Part shown: positions 36,757 through 45,958 of the stretch, piece by piece
Numbering within the stretch: position 1 is the first letter of the stretch
Layout: each line of letters starts with the position of its first letter
Source: Thermogutta terrifontis
GTDB lineage: Bacteria; Planctomycetota; Planctomycetia; Pirellulales; Thermoguttaceae
Assembly (NCBI RefSeq): GCF_002277955.1
Contig: NZ_CP018477.1
Coordinates: 558,001-622,000, forward strand
Length of the DNA: 64,000 nucleotides
Direction: 5' to 3'
Made by a program: the position numbers and the translations under genes
Notes under the pieces: model-generated
Seen by the model: the letters and a program-made list of their open reading frames with translations, nothing else
Database searches by the model: none
What the model was told of the DNA's origin: nothing

Positions 36757-38055
36757 TCAGGAGAGTTGGAACTCGGGCAAAGTTGCCAGAAAGGCCAGCG
36801 CCTCCTTTTTCGCGGTCTCGTCATGGGCCTCCTGGACAAGTTTCTGCCAATCCGCGCGGACCTCAGCGGGAGGCTCGCCGCTTAGGAGTGTTTCCACCAG
36901 CCTGGACGACCAGTCCGGCCGCGAGAGGACTTCCGACATCTGGGCCGTGGCCCCCCAATTTTCCCCACCAGACAGAAGCGCCCGGACGAGAGCCACATGC
37001 CGGGCAACCTGAGAACCCGTCAGCCAGGCCTGTCCGCGAGGCCAACCGGCCAGCGTGGGTGGATGGACGACATCCCAACCCAATTCAGCCAGCGTTTCCG
37101 CCGCACGGATGGTTGCCCGATATCCAAAGGGGCGTGCCACGGCAAGGTACACCTCGAGGGGTGATTTCACCCGGCGATAACGCTGATCTTTCAGACACTC
37201 CTCCCATCCCAGAAGAAGCGTCAATAACTCCGAGACCGGCCGCCCACCGAGCACCACCTCCTCTGCGGCGAGCAGCAATTGCTGGGGAATGGCAACCTCT
37301 GTGGTCACGAACCATCCGAACAATCTTCGCACCACGTTTTCAGCGGTTTCCCGATCCCGCGCCAGGGCCCTGGCCACATCCTCCGCCCGCAGATCCCCCG
37401 TCTGCTCGCCGACTGTTTTCGGCCGCGGATCGTGTTCGTAGTCCAACACCCGCAATCGGCCGGAGGAAACAAACATCCCTGTGTACGCCCGGGCAATATC
37501 CGCCACCAGGGCTGCTTTTTCACGGGGGTCGTCGCCGACGACATACTGCACAAGGAACCGGCCGATTTGCTCCTGGGGCTGGGATCGATAGTTTGAGGGA
37601 GCGCGCAGATTGAGCAAAAGCGCCGGATGCGTCAAGGCGAAGGTGAATACTTTCTCCAGCGGCTCAAACGCCCTTTCCCGCAATCCACTACGAAAATCGT
37701 GGTACAAGCGGAGCGGCTCCACACGCAGGGCTGACACGGCAAACAGGTCCAGCCAGAAGAGAGTCAGCATTTCGCGAAATGGCTGGGGCGATTCCACTAA
37801 TCGACCAAGTTGCCAGGTGCGGTACCCTGCCAACTGGCCGCGCTCGGCGCTTAGCCCCTCCAAATCTTGAATCTCTTGCCAGCGCGGACCTGCTTGCATG
37901 CCACCAACAAGCCGCGCCAAAGCCTGCGGTACATCCAGACCCACCAGGGCCTCGCGCTCCTCGATGACGAGGGAACCAACAGCCCGGCGGAGTAATCGAC
38001 CGGCCAACTCTCGGTCCAGCGCCCCACGATGGAAGCCCTCGGGCTGCGCGATCAT
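36757..38055 (-). CDS. DUF1800 family protein
   Basis: A 432-residue helical protein of the DUF1800 family, usually encoded just upstream of a DUF1501 gene as here; the biochemical role is unknown. It starts MIAQPEGFHRGALDRELAGRLLRRAVG. Family elements include FREMLTLFWLDLFAVSALRV (normally WHnHFa), NLRAPSNYRSQPQEQIGRFL and VVRRLFGWFVTTEVAIPQQLL. No signal peptide is evident, whereas DUF1501 has a Tat leader. GGAGGA 8 bases upstream supports the start at 38055. The usual HFa motif is altered to WLDLFAVSAL, so this member is divergent. Confidence 0.82.
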   Translation of the reverse strand: MIAQPEGFHRGALDRELAGRLLRRAVGSLVIEEREALVGLDVPQALARLVGGMQAGPRWQEIQDLEGLSAERGQLAGYRTWQLGRLVESPQPFREMLTLFWLDLFAVSALRVEPLRLYHDFRSGLRERAFEPLEKVFTFALTHPALLLNLRAPSNYRSQPQEQIGRFLVQYVVGDDPREKAALVADIARAYTGMFVSSGRLRVLDYEHDPRPKTVGEQTGDLRAEDVARALARDRETAENVVRRLFGWFVTTEVAIPQQLLLAAEEVVLGGRPVSELLTLLLGWEECLKDQRYRRVKSPLEVYLAVARPFGYRATIRAAETLAELGWDVVHPPTLAGWPRGQAWLTGSQVARHVALVRALLSGGENWGATAQMSEVLSRPDWSSRLVETLLSGEPPAEVRADWQKLVQEAHDETAKKEALAFLATLPEFQLS

Positions 38056-38089
38056 GATGGGAATCCTCCGCTATGGGACGGCCTCTGAA

Positions 38090-39844
38090 TCACGGCCTCG
38101 TCAATTCAAGCTGAAAATCCCATCGATTGCTGCGGTCGCGAAAACTCTCGGTAACCCGCAGTTCGCTCAGCAGCTTGAGCACCGTGAGAAGCTGCGAGAG
38201 CTCTTGCTCCGCCTTCTCCCGGCTGTGTCCTTTTTCCGCCATATTCTGGGCGATCAGGGCCTCCTTGTTGAGTTCCAGCAGACGAACGATCTGCGTTCCC
38301 AGGACCTCAAGCTGCGTCGTTACCGCCTTTTGCACGCTTTGCACGGCTGCCTCCTGCGCTGCCAGGGCATCCAGGATGTCTTTGGCCAGCGGCTCGGCCG
38401 TGCTGAGGATCAGGTCCCGATCGCGACATGCCAGTACCGGGCTGAAGTTGAAGCGAATGTCAGCATGTTCTTTGTCACCTTCCGGATCTGGATTGAAATA
38501 CGCCAGTGTGTATTTAACGCCCTTATACACCGGCCGATCGAGAATCATGCCCGGCTTGGCGTCCTGCCCGCGAACAAAATTGATCAGCCCCAGCGCGTTC
38601 TGGAAGCCCTCTTCCACAACCGGCTGAAACTTTTCCGGATTCTTCATGCGGAAGACAACCGCCACGGCGGGAAGCTGCACGGCTGGCGTGCCGACTTCCG
38701 GTGCATACCGCTGGGCCGCCACCACCACGCGGACATACGGCTCGAGCTCGGCAAGCACCTCCTCCGTGAAATTTCGACCCGTGAAGAAGATGCCCATCAT
38801 GTTTTCGAAGAAGATCAGGCCGGATGTCCTCTCCGGGAAAAGCTCATTCTTCTGGGCGTAAAAATCGCGAAGGTTCCGGTAGAAGCTCGCCGTGAGTACG
38901 GTGCCGGGCACATGAATCGGCGGCAGGACGCCATCTTCCGGAGACGTCACGGCGAAAGAGAGCGTGCTGGGCCACTCGGCGACTTCCCCTGTTTGCAGCG
39001 TACCCTTCACACGGTTTCCCTCAATGCTCAGTCCCACAGCGAGCCACGGGGCCTTCTGAAGGGCCGTCACTGTTCCCGCCAGCAAGAGGATGGGCAACGG
39101 CTGGCGCCCCTGTTCCAGGCCTTTTGCCACGTTGGGAAGTGCCCGAAGTGTCTCTAGGTCCAGATAGAGCACCAAGTTATGATCAGCGGTGGCCTTTGCC
39201 GCGGCGGCAAATTTCGGATTGTCCCGCAGGCCCCCGCCGCGAGAATCCTGGATGCGGTCGATGATCTGCTTCATTAAGTCGGGCTTATTGGTCAGGATGA
39301 GGCGATTCTCGACAATCGCGTGAATCTCATCTCCGCCGAACGTCCATGCCGTCACACCGCGGTAATCGGCCGATTTTACCCGATCCGGCTGGCCCTTGTT
39401 CTCCGCGTCGAGTTTCGCCAATCCAAGGAGAAACTCGTGCACGTCCCGCAAGAGCTGACCGTCCTGGGCCTCCGCGATCACGAGGACCTCTCCCCGTGGA
39501 AGGGCCGCCACAAACAGACCACCGCCCAGCAATTGCTTGAGGAGCGTCCAGCGGTCCTTTTTCGTGTGGACCTCCACCAGCCCCACCAGGGCGTCGGCCT
39601 GCTTGAGTCCGGGATTGGCCAGCGCTGCGCGGAACCCCGGATTGCTTTCGACGGCCTGGCGCAACGGGGATTTTTCCCACTGTTCGATCAGGCTCGTCGG
39701 ATTCTTCAGGACCAGGGTGGCCACCGCGTTCTGCGGGATCCAGGCGGTGGTGGACTGGATGTCGCCCGCCGGACACCAGCCTTGCCAGCCCCCAATTAGC
39801 AACGCGACCACGCTCGTCAGCAAAAGCGATTTGAGACCTCGCAT
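38090..39844 (-). CDS. Secreted DUF3352-like protein
   Basis: A 584-residue predicted secreted protein. The signal peptide is MRGLKSLLLTSVVALLIGG, cut near residue 30. The mature part begins with IQSTTAWIPQNAVATLVLKNP, the opening of the DUF3352-like family in planctomycetes, in which a protein of alternating strands and helices is repeated twice. Notable stretches are GGGLFVAALPRGEVLVIAEAQ, HNLVLYLDLETLRALP, and a Lys/Glu-rich coiled coil near 520-560. GGGAGG precedes the ATG at 39844; the earlier in-frame start (39865) lacks support. The function is unknown. It lies 34 bases upstream of the DUF1800 gene on the same strand and may be first in a three-gene operon. Confidence 0.75.
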   Translation of the reverse strand: MRGLKSLLLTSVVALLIGGWQGWCPAGDIQSTTAWIPQNAVATLVLKNPTSLIEQWEKSPLRQAVESNPGFRAALANPGLKQADALVGLVEVHTKKDRWTLLKQLLGGGLFVAALPRGEVLVIAEAQDGQLLRDVHEFLLGLAKLDAENKGQPDRVKSADYRGVTAWTFGGDEIHAIVENRLILTNKPDLMKQIIDRIQDSRGGGLRDNPKFAAAAKATADHNLVLYLDLETLRALPNVAKGLEQGRQPLPILLLAGTVTALQKAPWLAVGLSIEGNRVKGTLQTGEVAEWPSTLSFAVTSPEDGVLPPIHVPGTVLTASFYRNLRDFYAQKNELFPERTSGLIFFENMMGIFFTGRNFTEEVLAELEPYVRVVVAAQRYAPEVGTPAVQLPAVAVVFRMKNPEKFQPVVEEGFQNALGLINFVRGQDAKPGMILDRPVYKGVKYTLAYFNPDPEGDKEHADIRFNFSPVLACRDRDLILSTAEPLAKDILDALAAQEAAVQSVQKAVTTQLEVLGTQIVRLLELNKEALIAQNMAEKGHSREKAEQELSQLLTVLKLLSELRVTESFRDRSNRWDFQLELTRP

Positions 39845-39933
39845 GAGCACACCTCCCAAATCCAATCAATGTTCACGGTTTTTCAGCGAATTGTCACAGC
39901 ATCAGCTTTCGCGATGACTCATTTGCGGCCACT

Positions 39934-40842
39934 TCACAAATCCCGGTACCAGAAGCACAGGTAGGACAGTCCAAAAAACAGCACCACCGGCAGGGTGTAG
40001 CTGAGGGCTACCCGCCCCGGTCGGATGTCCTTGTATTCCAGGTCATGCTGGAAAAAGTCGGGACGGCGTTCCCTTCGTTGCGGTTGCCCGGAAAAGACAC
40101 GCAGAAATTCGTCCGCCTGCTGTTGGAGGATGGCCACATCCAGCGGATTCACCTGATCGGAAGAGGTGGTGGCGCGCCAGCTCTTTCTGAACACGGTGGG
40201 CAGTGCCTGGTTGAGGCTGATGGGAGAAAACTCCGCCAGTCGAAACGTTGTCAGTACCGCGTTGATCGGATACCACACAAAAAGGACCACCAGAAGGGCC
40301 ACCCAGGCGTTCCGAAGGAGCACGCCCATCAAAAAGCCCAGGCTCAAAACGCCCAGCAGCACCAGCGCCACAATTCCCAGCCCGACAATCGCCCCGTAGG
40401 TCGTGACGGGGTCAGGCTTCACCGGCCGATCAGCCAAACCTGTGATCAATGCCGCGGGGATCACCGCCACGACAAACACGAGGAGCACCGCAATCGCTCG
40501 TGCCAGCCACGCCGCCCCGAGATATTCCAGCCGTGTGATCGGGCGACTCAAGATGCCGTCGGCAGCCGCTTCCAACTGTCCTGAACTGACCGCACTGGTG
40601 CCCAGAATGATGACCACCACAAACCAGGGGAAAACGAGGAAGGGAAAAACCAGCGAGGCCAGCATCACCGGCTGAGTCAGAAACGACCAACCCGTCAGCA
40701 CAGTCAAAAAGCTGAGCACGATCGCTGCTGCCAGCCACAGTCGCACCAGCCAGCTCCGAAAGAGTGTCCGGAGCTCAAGTCTGACTAGTGCCTGGGTGGG
40801 GAGCAGCAGGTCGCGGAGCATCTTGAAACCGCTTAAAGCCAT
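39934..40842 (-). CDS. ABC-2 type exporter permease
   Basis: A 302-residue inner-membrane permease for the ATPase upstream. The predicted start is at 40842 (MALSGFKMLRDLLLPTQ), because GAGGATG lies 7 bases before it. It overlaps the ATPase gene by 68 bases; the alternative ATG at 40821 would shorten the overlap. About six membrane segments are visible, including LWLAAAIVLSFLTVLTGWSF, LVFPWFVVVIILGTSAV and VALVLLGVLSLGFLMGVLL, separated by GQLEAAADGILSRPITRLEYLGAAW, typical of ABC-2/NosY-type permeases. A soluble loop lies before the last helix (VALSYTLPVVLFFGLSYLCFW). The substrate is unknown. Confidence 0.88.
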   Translation of the reverse strand: MALSGFKMLRDLLLPTQALVRLELRTLFRSWLVRLWLAAAIVLSFLTVLTGWSFLTQPVMLASLVFPFLVFPWFVVVIILGTSAVSSGQLEAAADGILSRPITRLEYLGAAWLARAIAVLLVFVVAVIPAALITGLADRPVKPDPVTTYGAIVGLGIVALVLLGVLSLGFLMGVLLRNAWVALLVVLFVWYPINAVLTTFRLAEFSPISLNQALPTVFRKSWRATTSSDQVNPLDVAILQQQADEFLRVFSGQPQRRERRPDFFQHDLEYKDIRPGRVALSYTLPVVLFFGLSYLCFWYRDL

Positions 40843-41830
40843 GGAGTTCATCCTCTTGGAGAAGCTGCAAATAGGCGTCTTCGGTGGCCCCCAAGCCCGT
40901 TTGCACACCATGCAACACCACGCCCGCCTGATCCACTCTTCGGAGCACCTCGGCGAGTGCCTCGGCCCGGCTGACTTCGCCGTTGACAGAAATCCGTACC
41001 CGCCGCGGATCCAGCCACTCCGCGGAAACCACGGGAAGCTGAGCCAGCATCCCCGCCAGTCGTCGCAGGTTGTCTTCCGTGCCCTCCAGGTCCAGAAAGA
41101 AGCTATCTCCCCGCAGCCGCCGCTTCATCTCCGCGATCGGACCGCAGAAAATCATTCTGCCTTCGTGCATGACCCCCACGTGTGTGCATACCTGGTCGAT
41201 ATCCGCCAGAATGTGCGTCGCCACAAGAATCGTTCTTTCTCGCCCAAGCTCGCGAATCAGATCGAGGGCGAAGCGCCGGGCGGCCGGATCGAGTCCTGCC
41301 GTGGGCTCGTCCCACAAAAGTAAGAGCGGATCCCCCACGAGGGACGCGGCAATTCCCAGACGCGTCGTCTCGCCGGTGGAAAGGGTCGCGATTCGCTGGT
41401 CGGCCACACCCAGCAGCCCTACCGCCCGCAGCAAGGACGCGATCCGTGGTCGCCGCACGTCCGCCGGAATGCGATACAACTGTCCGACCAGGTCGAGGTA
41501 TTCAAAAGGTTTCAGATGTCCAGGGAATCGCGGGTTGGTGGGCAGATAGCCGACCAACCGCCGGACCGTCACGGACTGCGGCCCACACACATGGCCGAAA
41601 ATCCATGCCCGCCCTGCCGTGGGACGCTGAAGCCCCAAAAGCAGCTGCAGGGTGGTCGTTTTTCCGGCCCCGTTCGGTCCCAGGAAGCCGAAAATAACCC
41701 CCTTGGGGACGCGAAAACTCAGATCGTTGACGGCGATCACTTCACCGCCGTAAACCTTCGTCAGATGTTCGGTTTCGATTGCCCAGGTCTCGTCCGCCAC
41801 ACCGGTTGCCTCGCCATGGGGCCGTTTCAT
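40775..41830 (-). CDS. ABC exporter ATP-binding protein with altered signature motif
   Basis: ATPase of a CcmA/NatA/NosF-type exporter, 351 residues. Walker A is LGPNGAGKTTT, Walker B LLLLWDEPTAGLD and the switch His lies in LVATHILADIDQV. The signature, normally LSGGQ, reads LSTGETTRLGIAASL, which is unusual. A C-terminal domain of ~110 residues (LDLEGTEDNLRRLAGML, VRISVNGEVSRAEAL) resembles the regulatory tail of such ATPases. The start at 41830 is chosen over 41854 from the usual N-terminus (TEHLTKVYGGEVIAVNDLSF begins soon after). It overlaps the permease gene. It is divergent from a ThuA-like gene. Confidence 0.92.
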   Translation of the reverse strand: MKRPHGEATGVADETWAIETEHLTKVYGGEVIAVNDLSFRVPKGVIFGFLGPNGAGKTTTLQLLLGLQRPTAGRAWIFGHVCGPQSVTVRRLVGYLPTNPRFPGHLKPFEYLDLVGQLYRIPADVRRPRIASLLRAVGLLGVADQRIATLSTGETTRLGIAASLVGDPLLLLWDEPTAGLDPAARRFALDLIRELGRERTILVATHILADIDQVCTHVGVMHEGRMIFCGPIAEMKRRLRGDSFFLDLEGTEDNLRRLAGMLAQLPVVSAEWLDPRRVRISVNGEVSRAEALAEVLRRVDQAGVVLHGVQTGLGATEDAYLQLLQEDELHGFKRFQDAPRPAAPHPGTSQT

Positions 41831-42262
41831 TGCTATTCCCTCGTCGCCTGCCAATCAATACACCTGTCAATGAGTATTCGTTACAGATGGCAAAATCTTT
41901 GCAAGACCCCTGGTGGACAGACCGGTTCGGGTTGCCCTCTCAATTCCCCAAATTCTCAACTCCGGATCCCCATCCCGTTCCACACCCGTCCCCCGGATCC
42001 GGTGGCCTGTGATCGCCGCGGGGCGGAGAATCACCGCCGCAAAGGTTCTCCCGCCCTTGATGTTTGCCTCATTGCTACAGAAGCCAATTTTTTCTCCTGG
42101 AACTCTGTAACTCTTTTGCCACCGTCTTGTTCGAGAGGGATCCCAGGACGCGGCTCGGATTGTTGGACACCGTTCGCAGCCGCGGTCATAATAAATGTGC
42201 CAGAGACCAGCGTGCCCAATTATTCGCGCCGTGTTCTGCAAAGAGGTTTGGGGGATGTAACG
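41831..42262. other. Divergent intergenic region, ABC exporter / ThuA
   Basis: This 432-bp region carries the start areas of two divergent genes. No repeats of the dispersed families and no supported small gene are seen. Long open frames on both strands are uninterrupted but lack family-like features. Confidence 0.4.
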
Positions 42263-43054
42263 ATGTCTCGTTTGAACCGCCGCCGGTTCATTTTCCATTC
42301 TGCCCATACCACCGTGGGTCTGTCAGCGACGTTAGCATCGCTTCGAGCGGGAGAAGTTCTCGCGGAGTTCCTGGAAGTCGAGACGCCGCCCCGCAAGAGT
42401 GCGCCACCCCTGCGGCTGTGTCTCATCTCGGGAAGCGAAGAGTACCGCTCCGATGACAGTCTGAACTGGCTGGCGGACTATCTGGAGCTGAATTACGGGG
42501 TCAAGTCCCATAAGGTCTTCGCCAAAGGACTGACCGAATTGCCGGGGCTTGAGGCCCTGGACAGCAGCGATTGCATGGTCCTCTTCACCCGGCGGCTGGA
42601 AATCACCGGCGAACCGTTGGAACGGATCAAACGCTACATCGAATCAGGCCATCCCATTGTGGGAATCCGCACCGCCAGTCACGCCTTCCAGAATTGGCTG
42701 GAACTCGACAAGCTCGTGTTCGGAGGCGATTACCAGAACCATTACGGTAAGGACCTTCACCCTTACATCGAGGTTGCCGAGACGGGAAAAAATCACCCCA
42801 TCGTGCAGGGCTTTGAGCCTTACACATCATCGGGTAGCCTGTATCGCAATCCCAATCTCGCACCGGATACGACGGTTTTTCTCAAGGGAACCATACCCGG
42901 GCACGTTGAACCCGTCGCCTGGGTCCGCCTATATAAGGGGGCCCGCGTGTTTTACACCTCGCTGGGCCATCCGGACGACTTTCGGCAAAAATCGTTTGTG
43001 CGGATGCTCGTGCGGGCGATCTTTTGGGTGTGTCGCCGCGAGCCCCCGGATTGA
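42263..43054 (+). CDS. ThuA-like protein with a Tat-like leader
   Basis: A 263-residue protein of the ThuA/trehalose-utilisation family (class I glutamine amidotransferase-like fold), commonly found in planctomycete carbohydrate contexts. The N-terminus MSRLNRRRFIFHSAHTTVG looks like a divergent twin-arginine signal. The core has LRLCLISGSEEYRSDDSLNW, SDCMVLFTRR, HPIVGIRTASHAFQNW (Cys of the nucleophile elbow replaced, so not a glutaminase), GGDYQNHYGKDLHP and VFYTSLGHPDDF. The ATG at 42263 follows GGGGGA by 7 bases. The open frame upstream extends to 41516 but is not coding-like. The role is unknown, possibly sugar binding or hydrolysis. Confidence 0.86.
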   Translation: MSRLNRRRFIFHSAHTTVGLSATLASLRAGEVLAEFLEVETPPRKSAPPLRLCLISGSEEYRSDDSLNWLADYLELNYGVKSHKVFAKGLTELPGLEALDSSDCMVLFTRRLEITGEPLERIKRYIESGHPIVGIRTASHAFQNWLELDKLVFGGDYQNHYGKDLHPYIEVAETGKNHPIVQGFEPYTSSGSLYRNPNLAPDTTVFLKGTIPGHVEPVAWVRLYKGARVFYTSLGHPDDFRQKSFVRMLVRAIFWVCRREPPD

Positions 43055-43127
43055 TCGTTCACGTCCGATCCAGCGTTCGTCCGATTCTTGGCCGGCTTTC
43101 TCCACCAGCTCGTTCGCACCACGGAGT

Positions 43128-43679
43128 TTACTGGGCGGCGATAAACAGTCGCTTGCGTAAAAGATAGGCGTGGCACAGGGCGAGAGCCAGGGCATCGGCC
43201 ACGTCGGGTGGTTCAGGAGGCTCAACCAGCGCCAGTTCCCGCTGGATGGCCCGCTGGATCTGGGCCTTGCTCGCACGCCCCGATCCCGTCAGAAGTCGTT
43301 TGACCTGCGTGGGCGCGTAGGCCACCACGGGAACCCCCGCCTGTTCTGCAGCCAGACAGATCACCCCTCGGGCATGACCCATGAGGATAGCGGTTCTTGG
43401 TCGCTGGTAATGAGAAAAGACTTCTTCCAGAGCGACCGCGGCAGGGTGGAAGCTCTCCAGGATTTCCCGCATGCCGTGAAAAATGGCGCCGACCCGGGCA
43501 GGGAGGTCTTTGTGAGTGGGAGCGCGAATGACTCCCGCTTCGCAGAGCGTCGGCGGCGTTCCCTCTGTAATCTCGATGACACCGTAGCCGGTGACCCGCA
43601 ATCCGGGGTCGACCCCCAGAATGCGCTGTTTTCCCAAGGACTCCGAAGCCGTCATCGATTGCGAGGAAAATCGCTTCAT
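43128..43679 (-). CDS. ruvC: Holliday junction resolvase RuvC
   Basis: Endonuclease that resolves Holliday junctions with RuvAB. Catalytic acids sit in ILGVDPGLRVTGYGV (first Asp), VALEEVFSHYQRP (Glu) and the C-terminal PPDVADALALALCHAYL (Asp). LMGHARGVICLAAEQAGV and AYAPTQVKRLLTGSGRASKAQIQ are family segments. I chose the ATG at 43679 (MKRFSSQSMTASESL), with AGGGATGG 8 bases upstream. The ATG at 43655 would give the more usual length of ~175, so the start is uncertain within 24 bases. It is not linked to ruvA or ruvB here. It lies downstream of cysS on the same strand, with a 93-bp gap. Confidence 0.94.
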   Translation of the reverse strand: MKRFSSQSMTASESLGKQRILGVDPGLRVTGYGVIEITEGTPPTLCEAGVIRAPTHKDLPARVGAIFHGMREILESFHPAAVALEEVFSHYQRPRTAILMGHARGVICLAAEQAGVPVVAYAPTQVKRLLTGSGRASKAQIQRAIQRELALVEPPEPPDVADALALALCHAYLLRKRLFIAAQ

Positions 43680-43772
43680 GAAATTGACCATCCCTGAATG
43701 GCAAGCCAAGAACGGCCGATTCTCCGTGGCCAGCAATTCATTTTTTGTCGTTGATGCGCTTCGGAAGTTTGC

Positions 43773-45329
43773 TCAATCGCCGGAGCGATTCTCGATTCGC
43801 CAGGTGGTGCCGTCGGGACGATCCTCCAGGACCACCCCGAGTTCCGCCAGGCCGCTGCGGATGCGGTCGGCTACCTGAAAGTTTTTGGCCTTGCGTGCTT
43901 CCGCCCGAATGGCCACCAGTAGGTCCAGCAGTTTGGCTGTCAGGCCGCTTTCCTCGACCGTTTTTCGCGAGGGTGGCGGCGTGCGGAACAGTCCCAGGAC
44001 GTTACCCAGTTCTTTCAAAACAGTCGCCCCCTTGACCAGATTCGTCAGCTTTTCCGGGGTTCGCGAGGCCGGCTCCTCCAGCCGATTTTCGTCGATGTAC
44101 CGATTGAGGCGACGTACCAGCTCGAAGAGTTCACCAATGGCTCCCCCGGTGTTGAAATCGTCGTCCATGAATTCGAGGAATTTTTCCCGGTGGGCGTGGA
44201 CATCCTTGAGAAATGGATCGTCGCCCGGCGAAAACTCGCCCTCTTCCCGTCGTGTGGGAGCAGGCAGCGTGTAAAACGACCGTCCTGTGATACGCTCAAA
44301 ACGTTCGAAAAACCTGTAGAACGTCTCGACGGCGGTTTCCATCTCTTGCAGGCGACGCTCGCTGAACTCAATTGGCCGTCGATAGTGTGTGGAGAGAATG
44401 AAAAAGCGAATGGTCTCGGGCCGGTACTCCGCAAGGAGTTCCCGGAACGGACTGGCCCCTTTGGACTTGCTGATCTTGCCTACCTGCTGAGCTTCCAGAT
44501 CGTCGGCGGGTCGGGTGTGTCGGCCGCCCACTTTGCCGATTTCGTCGGCGGCCTGCATCAGCCCGTTGTGCAGCCAGTAGCGGACCATCGGCTTACCGTG
44601 CCGGGCCTCACTCTGGGCGATTTCATTCTCGTGATGGGGGAAAACCAGGTCCAGCCCGCCGCCGTGAATGTCGAACGTCTCGCCGAGGATCCGACTGCTC
44701 ATCACGGAGCACTCAATATGCCAGCCAGGGCGGCCGGGACCCCACGGACTGTTCCAGAACGGCTCATTCGGCTTGGCGGACTTCCACAGGGCAAAATCGT
44801 ACGGCGATCGTTTGCGGTGGGCACCTTCCCCACCCTCGGGCAGCATGGATTCCAGTTTTCGGCCGCTCAGTTTGCCGTAATCGGGAATTTTTGTTACGTC
44901 GAAATAAACATCGCCGTCCGCGGGATAGGCATAGCCTTTGGCAATCAGGTCCTGAATGAACTCGATGATGGCGTCGATATTCTCGGTAGCGCGGGGAAAA
45001 TGGTCGACCGTGTCAATTCCCAGGGCCTGAAGATTGGCCATGTAATCGGCAATCATTTCCTCCGCCACCTGGGACATGGGGATCCCGCGCCGCTGGCTTT
45101 CCGCGATGAGCTTGTCATCCACATCGGTGATGTTGACGACCCACGTCACCCGGTAGCCGTTGTAGGTGAGATAGCGTTTGATCGCATCGAAGATCACCGG
45201 ACCGACCATGTGGCCGATGTGGCTGGGTTTATAAACCGTCGGTCCGCACAGATAGATGCCCACCTGGCCGGGTTTGACGGTTTCAAAAGGCTCTTTTTTT
45301 CGGGTCAGGGTGTTATAGACGCGGATCAT
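43773..45329 (-). CDS. cysS: Cysteinyl-tRNA synthetase
   Basis: Class I aminoacyl-tRNA synthetase for cysteine, 518 residues. It starts MIRVYNTLTRKKEPFETV. The first zinc ligand and signature are LCGPTVYKPSHIGHMVGP (HIGH box). The zinc site continues in PGWHIECSVMSS and LVFPHHENEIAQSEA, and the KMSKS loop is KISKSKGAS. The C-terminal anticodon-binding region is helical (DDDFNTGGAIGELFELVRRLN), with KNFQVADRIRSGLAELGVVLED near the end. An insertion of ~15 residues (LQQADEIGKVGGRHTRPADDL region) precedes KISKSKG and is longer than in E. coli. ispF lies upstream on the same strand, 134 bases away. Confidence 0.96.
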   Translation of the reverse strand: MIRVYNTLTRKKEPFETVKPGQVGIYLCGPTVYKPSHIGHMVGPVIFDAIKRYLTYNGYRVTWVVNITDVDDKLIAESQRRGIPMSQVAEEMIADYMANLQALGIDTVDHFPRATENIDAIIEFIQDLIAKGYAYPADGDVYFDVTKIPDYGKLSGRKLESMLPEGGEGAHRKRSPYDFALWKSAKPNEPFWNSPWGPGRPGWHIECSVMSSRILGETFDIHGGGLDLVFPHHENEIAQSEARHGKPMVRYWLHNGLMQAADEIGKVGGRHTRPADDLEAQQVGKISKSKGASPFRELLAEYRPETIRFFILSTHYRRPIEFSERRLQEMETAVETFYRFFERFERITGRSFYTLPAPTRREEGEFSPGDDPFLKDVHAHREKFLEFMDDDFNTGGAIGELFELVRRLNRYIDENRLEEPASRTPEKLTNLVKGATVLKELGNVLGLFRTPPPSRKTVEESGLTAKLLDLLVAIRAEARKAKNFQVADRIRSGLAELGVVLEDRPDGTTWRIENRSGD

Positions 45330-45463
45330 AGGTACGACGATCGCTTACAATGCCATGTTCAGAAGTGTTTTCCGAGTTTTTTCCCTTTGCCTGTTGGAAA
45401 GCGTTGAAGGTGACCGATGGAAATCCACGACAGCTCTGGCGAGAGCGGCCATGGGACTCGTTT

Positions 45464-45958
45464 TCAATCCTGAGCGGTCGACCTCCACAAGAGGACGACG
45501 GCCTGGGCAGCGATGGCCTCCTCGCGACCGACGGCGTCCACGCCTTCACCTGTTTTGGCCTTGATACTGATCTTCTCCGGGGAAACTCCCAGGATGTCTG
45601 CCACGCGTTTTTTCATTTCGGGGATATAGGGGGCCAATTTGGGTTTCTGAGCGTGGATGGTGCAATCGAGGTTGGCGAGCTGCCATCCCTGTTCGCTGGC
45701 CATCAACCACGCCCGCCGCAGCATATCATCGGACGCCCGGCCGCGGTTGGCTGGATCGGTGTCCGGAAAAAGCTGGCCGATGTCGCCCAGGCCTGCCGCC
45801 CCCAAAATGGCGTCGGTGACAGCATGGAGGAGCGTGTCGGCATCGCTGTGTCCTACCGCATGGCGATTGTGCGGGATCACAACCCCCCCTATGAGAAGCG
45901 GCCCTGGCTCCTCCAGGCGATGGATATCCGTCCCAAGCCCTATCCTGTGCGATATCAT
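45464..45958 (-). CDS. ispF: 2-C-methyl-D-erythritol 2,4-cyclodiphosphate synthase
   Basis: Catalyses the cyclisation step of the MEP isoprenoid pathway. The 164-residue protein begins MISHRIGLGTDIHRLEEPGPL with the metal ligands Asp and His of GTDIH. Next come GHSDADTLLHAVTDAILGAAGLGDIGQLFPDTD (third ligand His), LANLDCTIHAQKPKL and ISIKAKTGEGVDAVGREEAIAAQAVVLL, the complete family set. The length is normal. No strong Shine-Dalgarno is visible at 45958. It lies upstream of cysS on the same strand, an arrangement known from other bacteria. Confidence 0.97.
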   Translation of the reverse strand: MISHRIGLGTDIHRLEEPGPLLIGGVVIPHNRHAVGHSDADTLLHAVTDAILGAAGLGDIGQLFPDTDPANRGRASDDMLRRAWLMASEQGWQLANLDCTIHAQKPKLAPYIPEMKKRVADILGVSPEKISIKAKTGEGVDAVGREEAIAAQAVVLLWRSTAQD

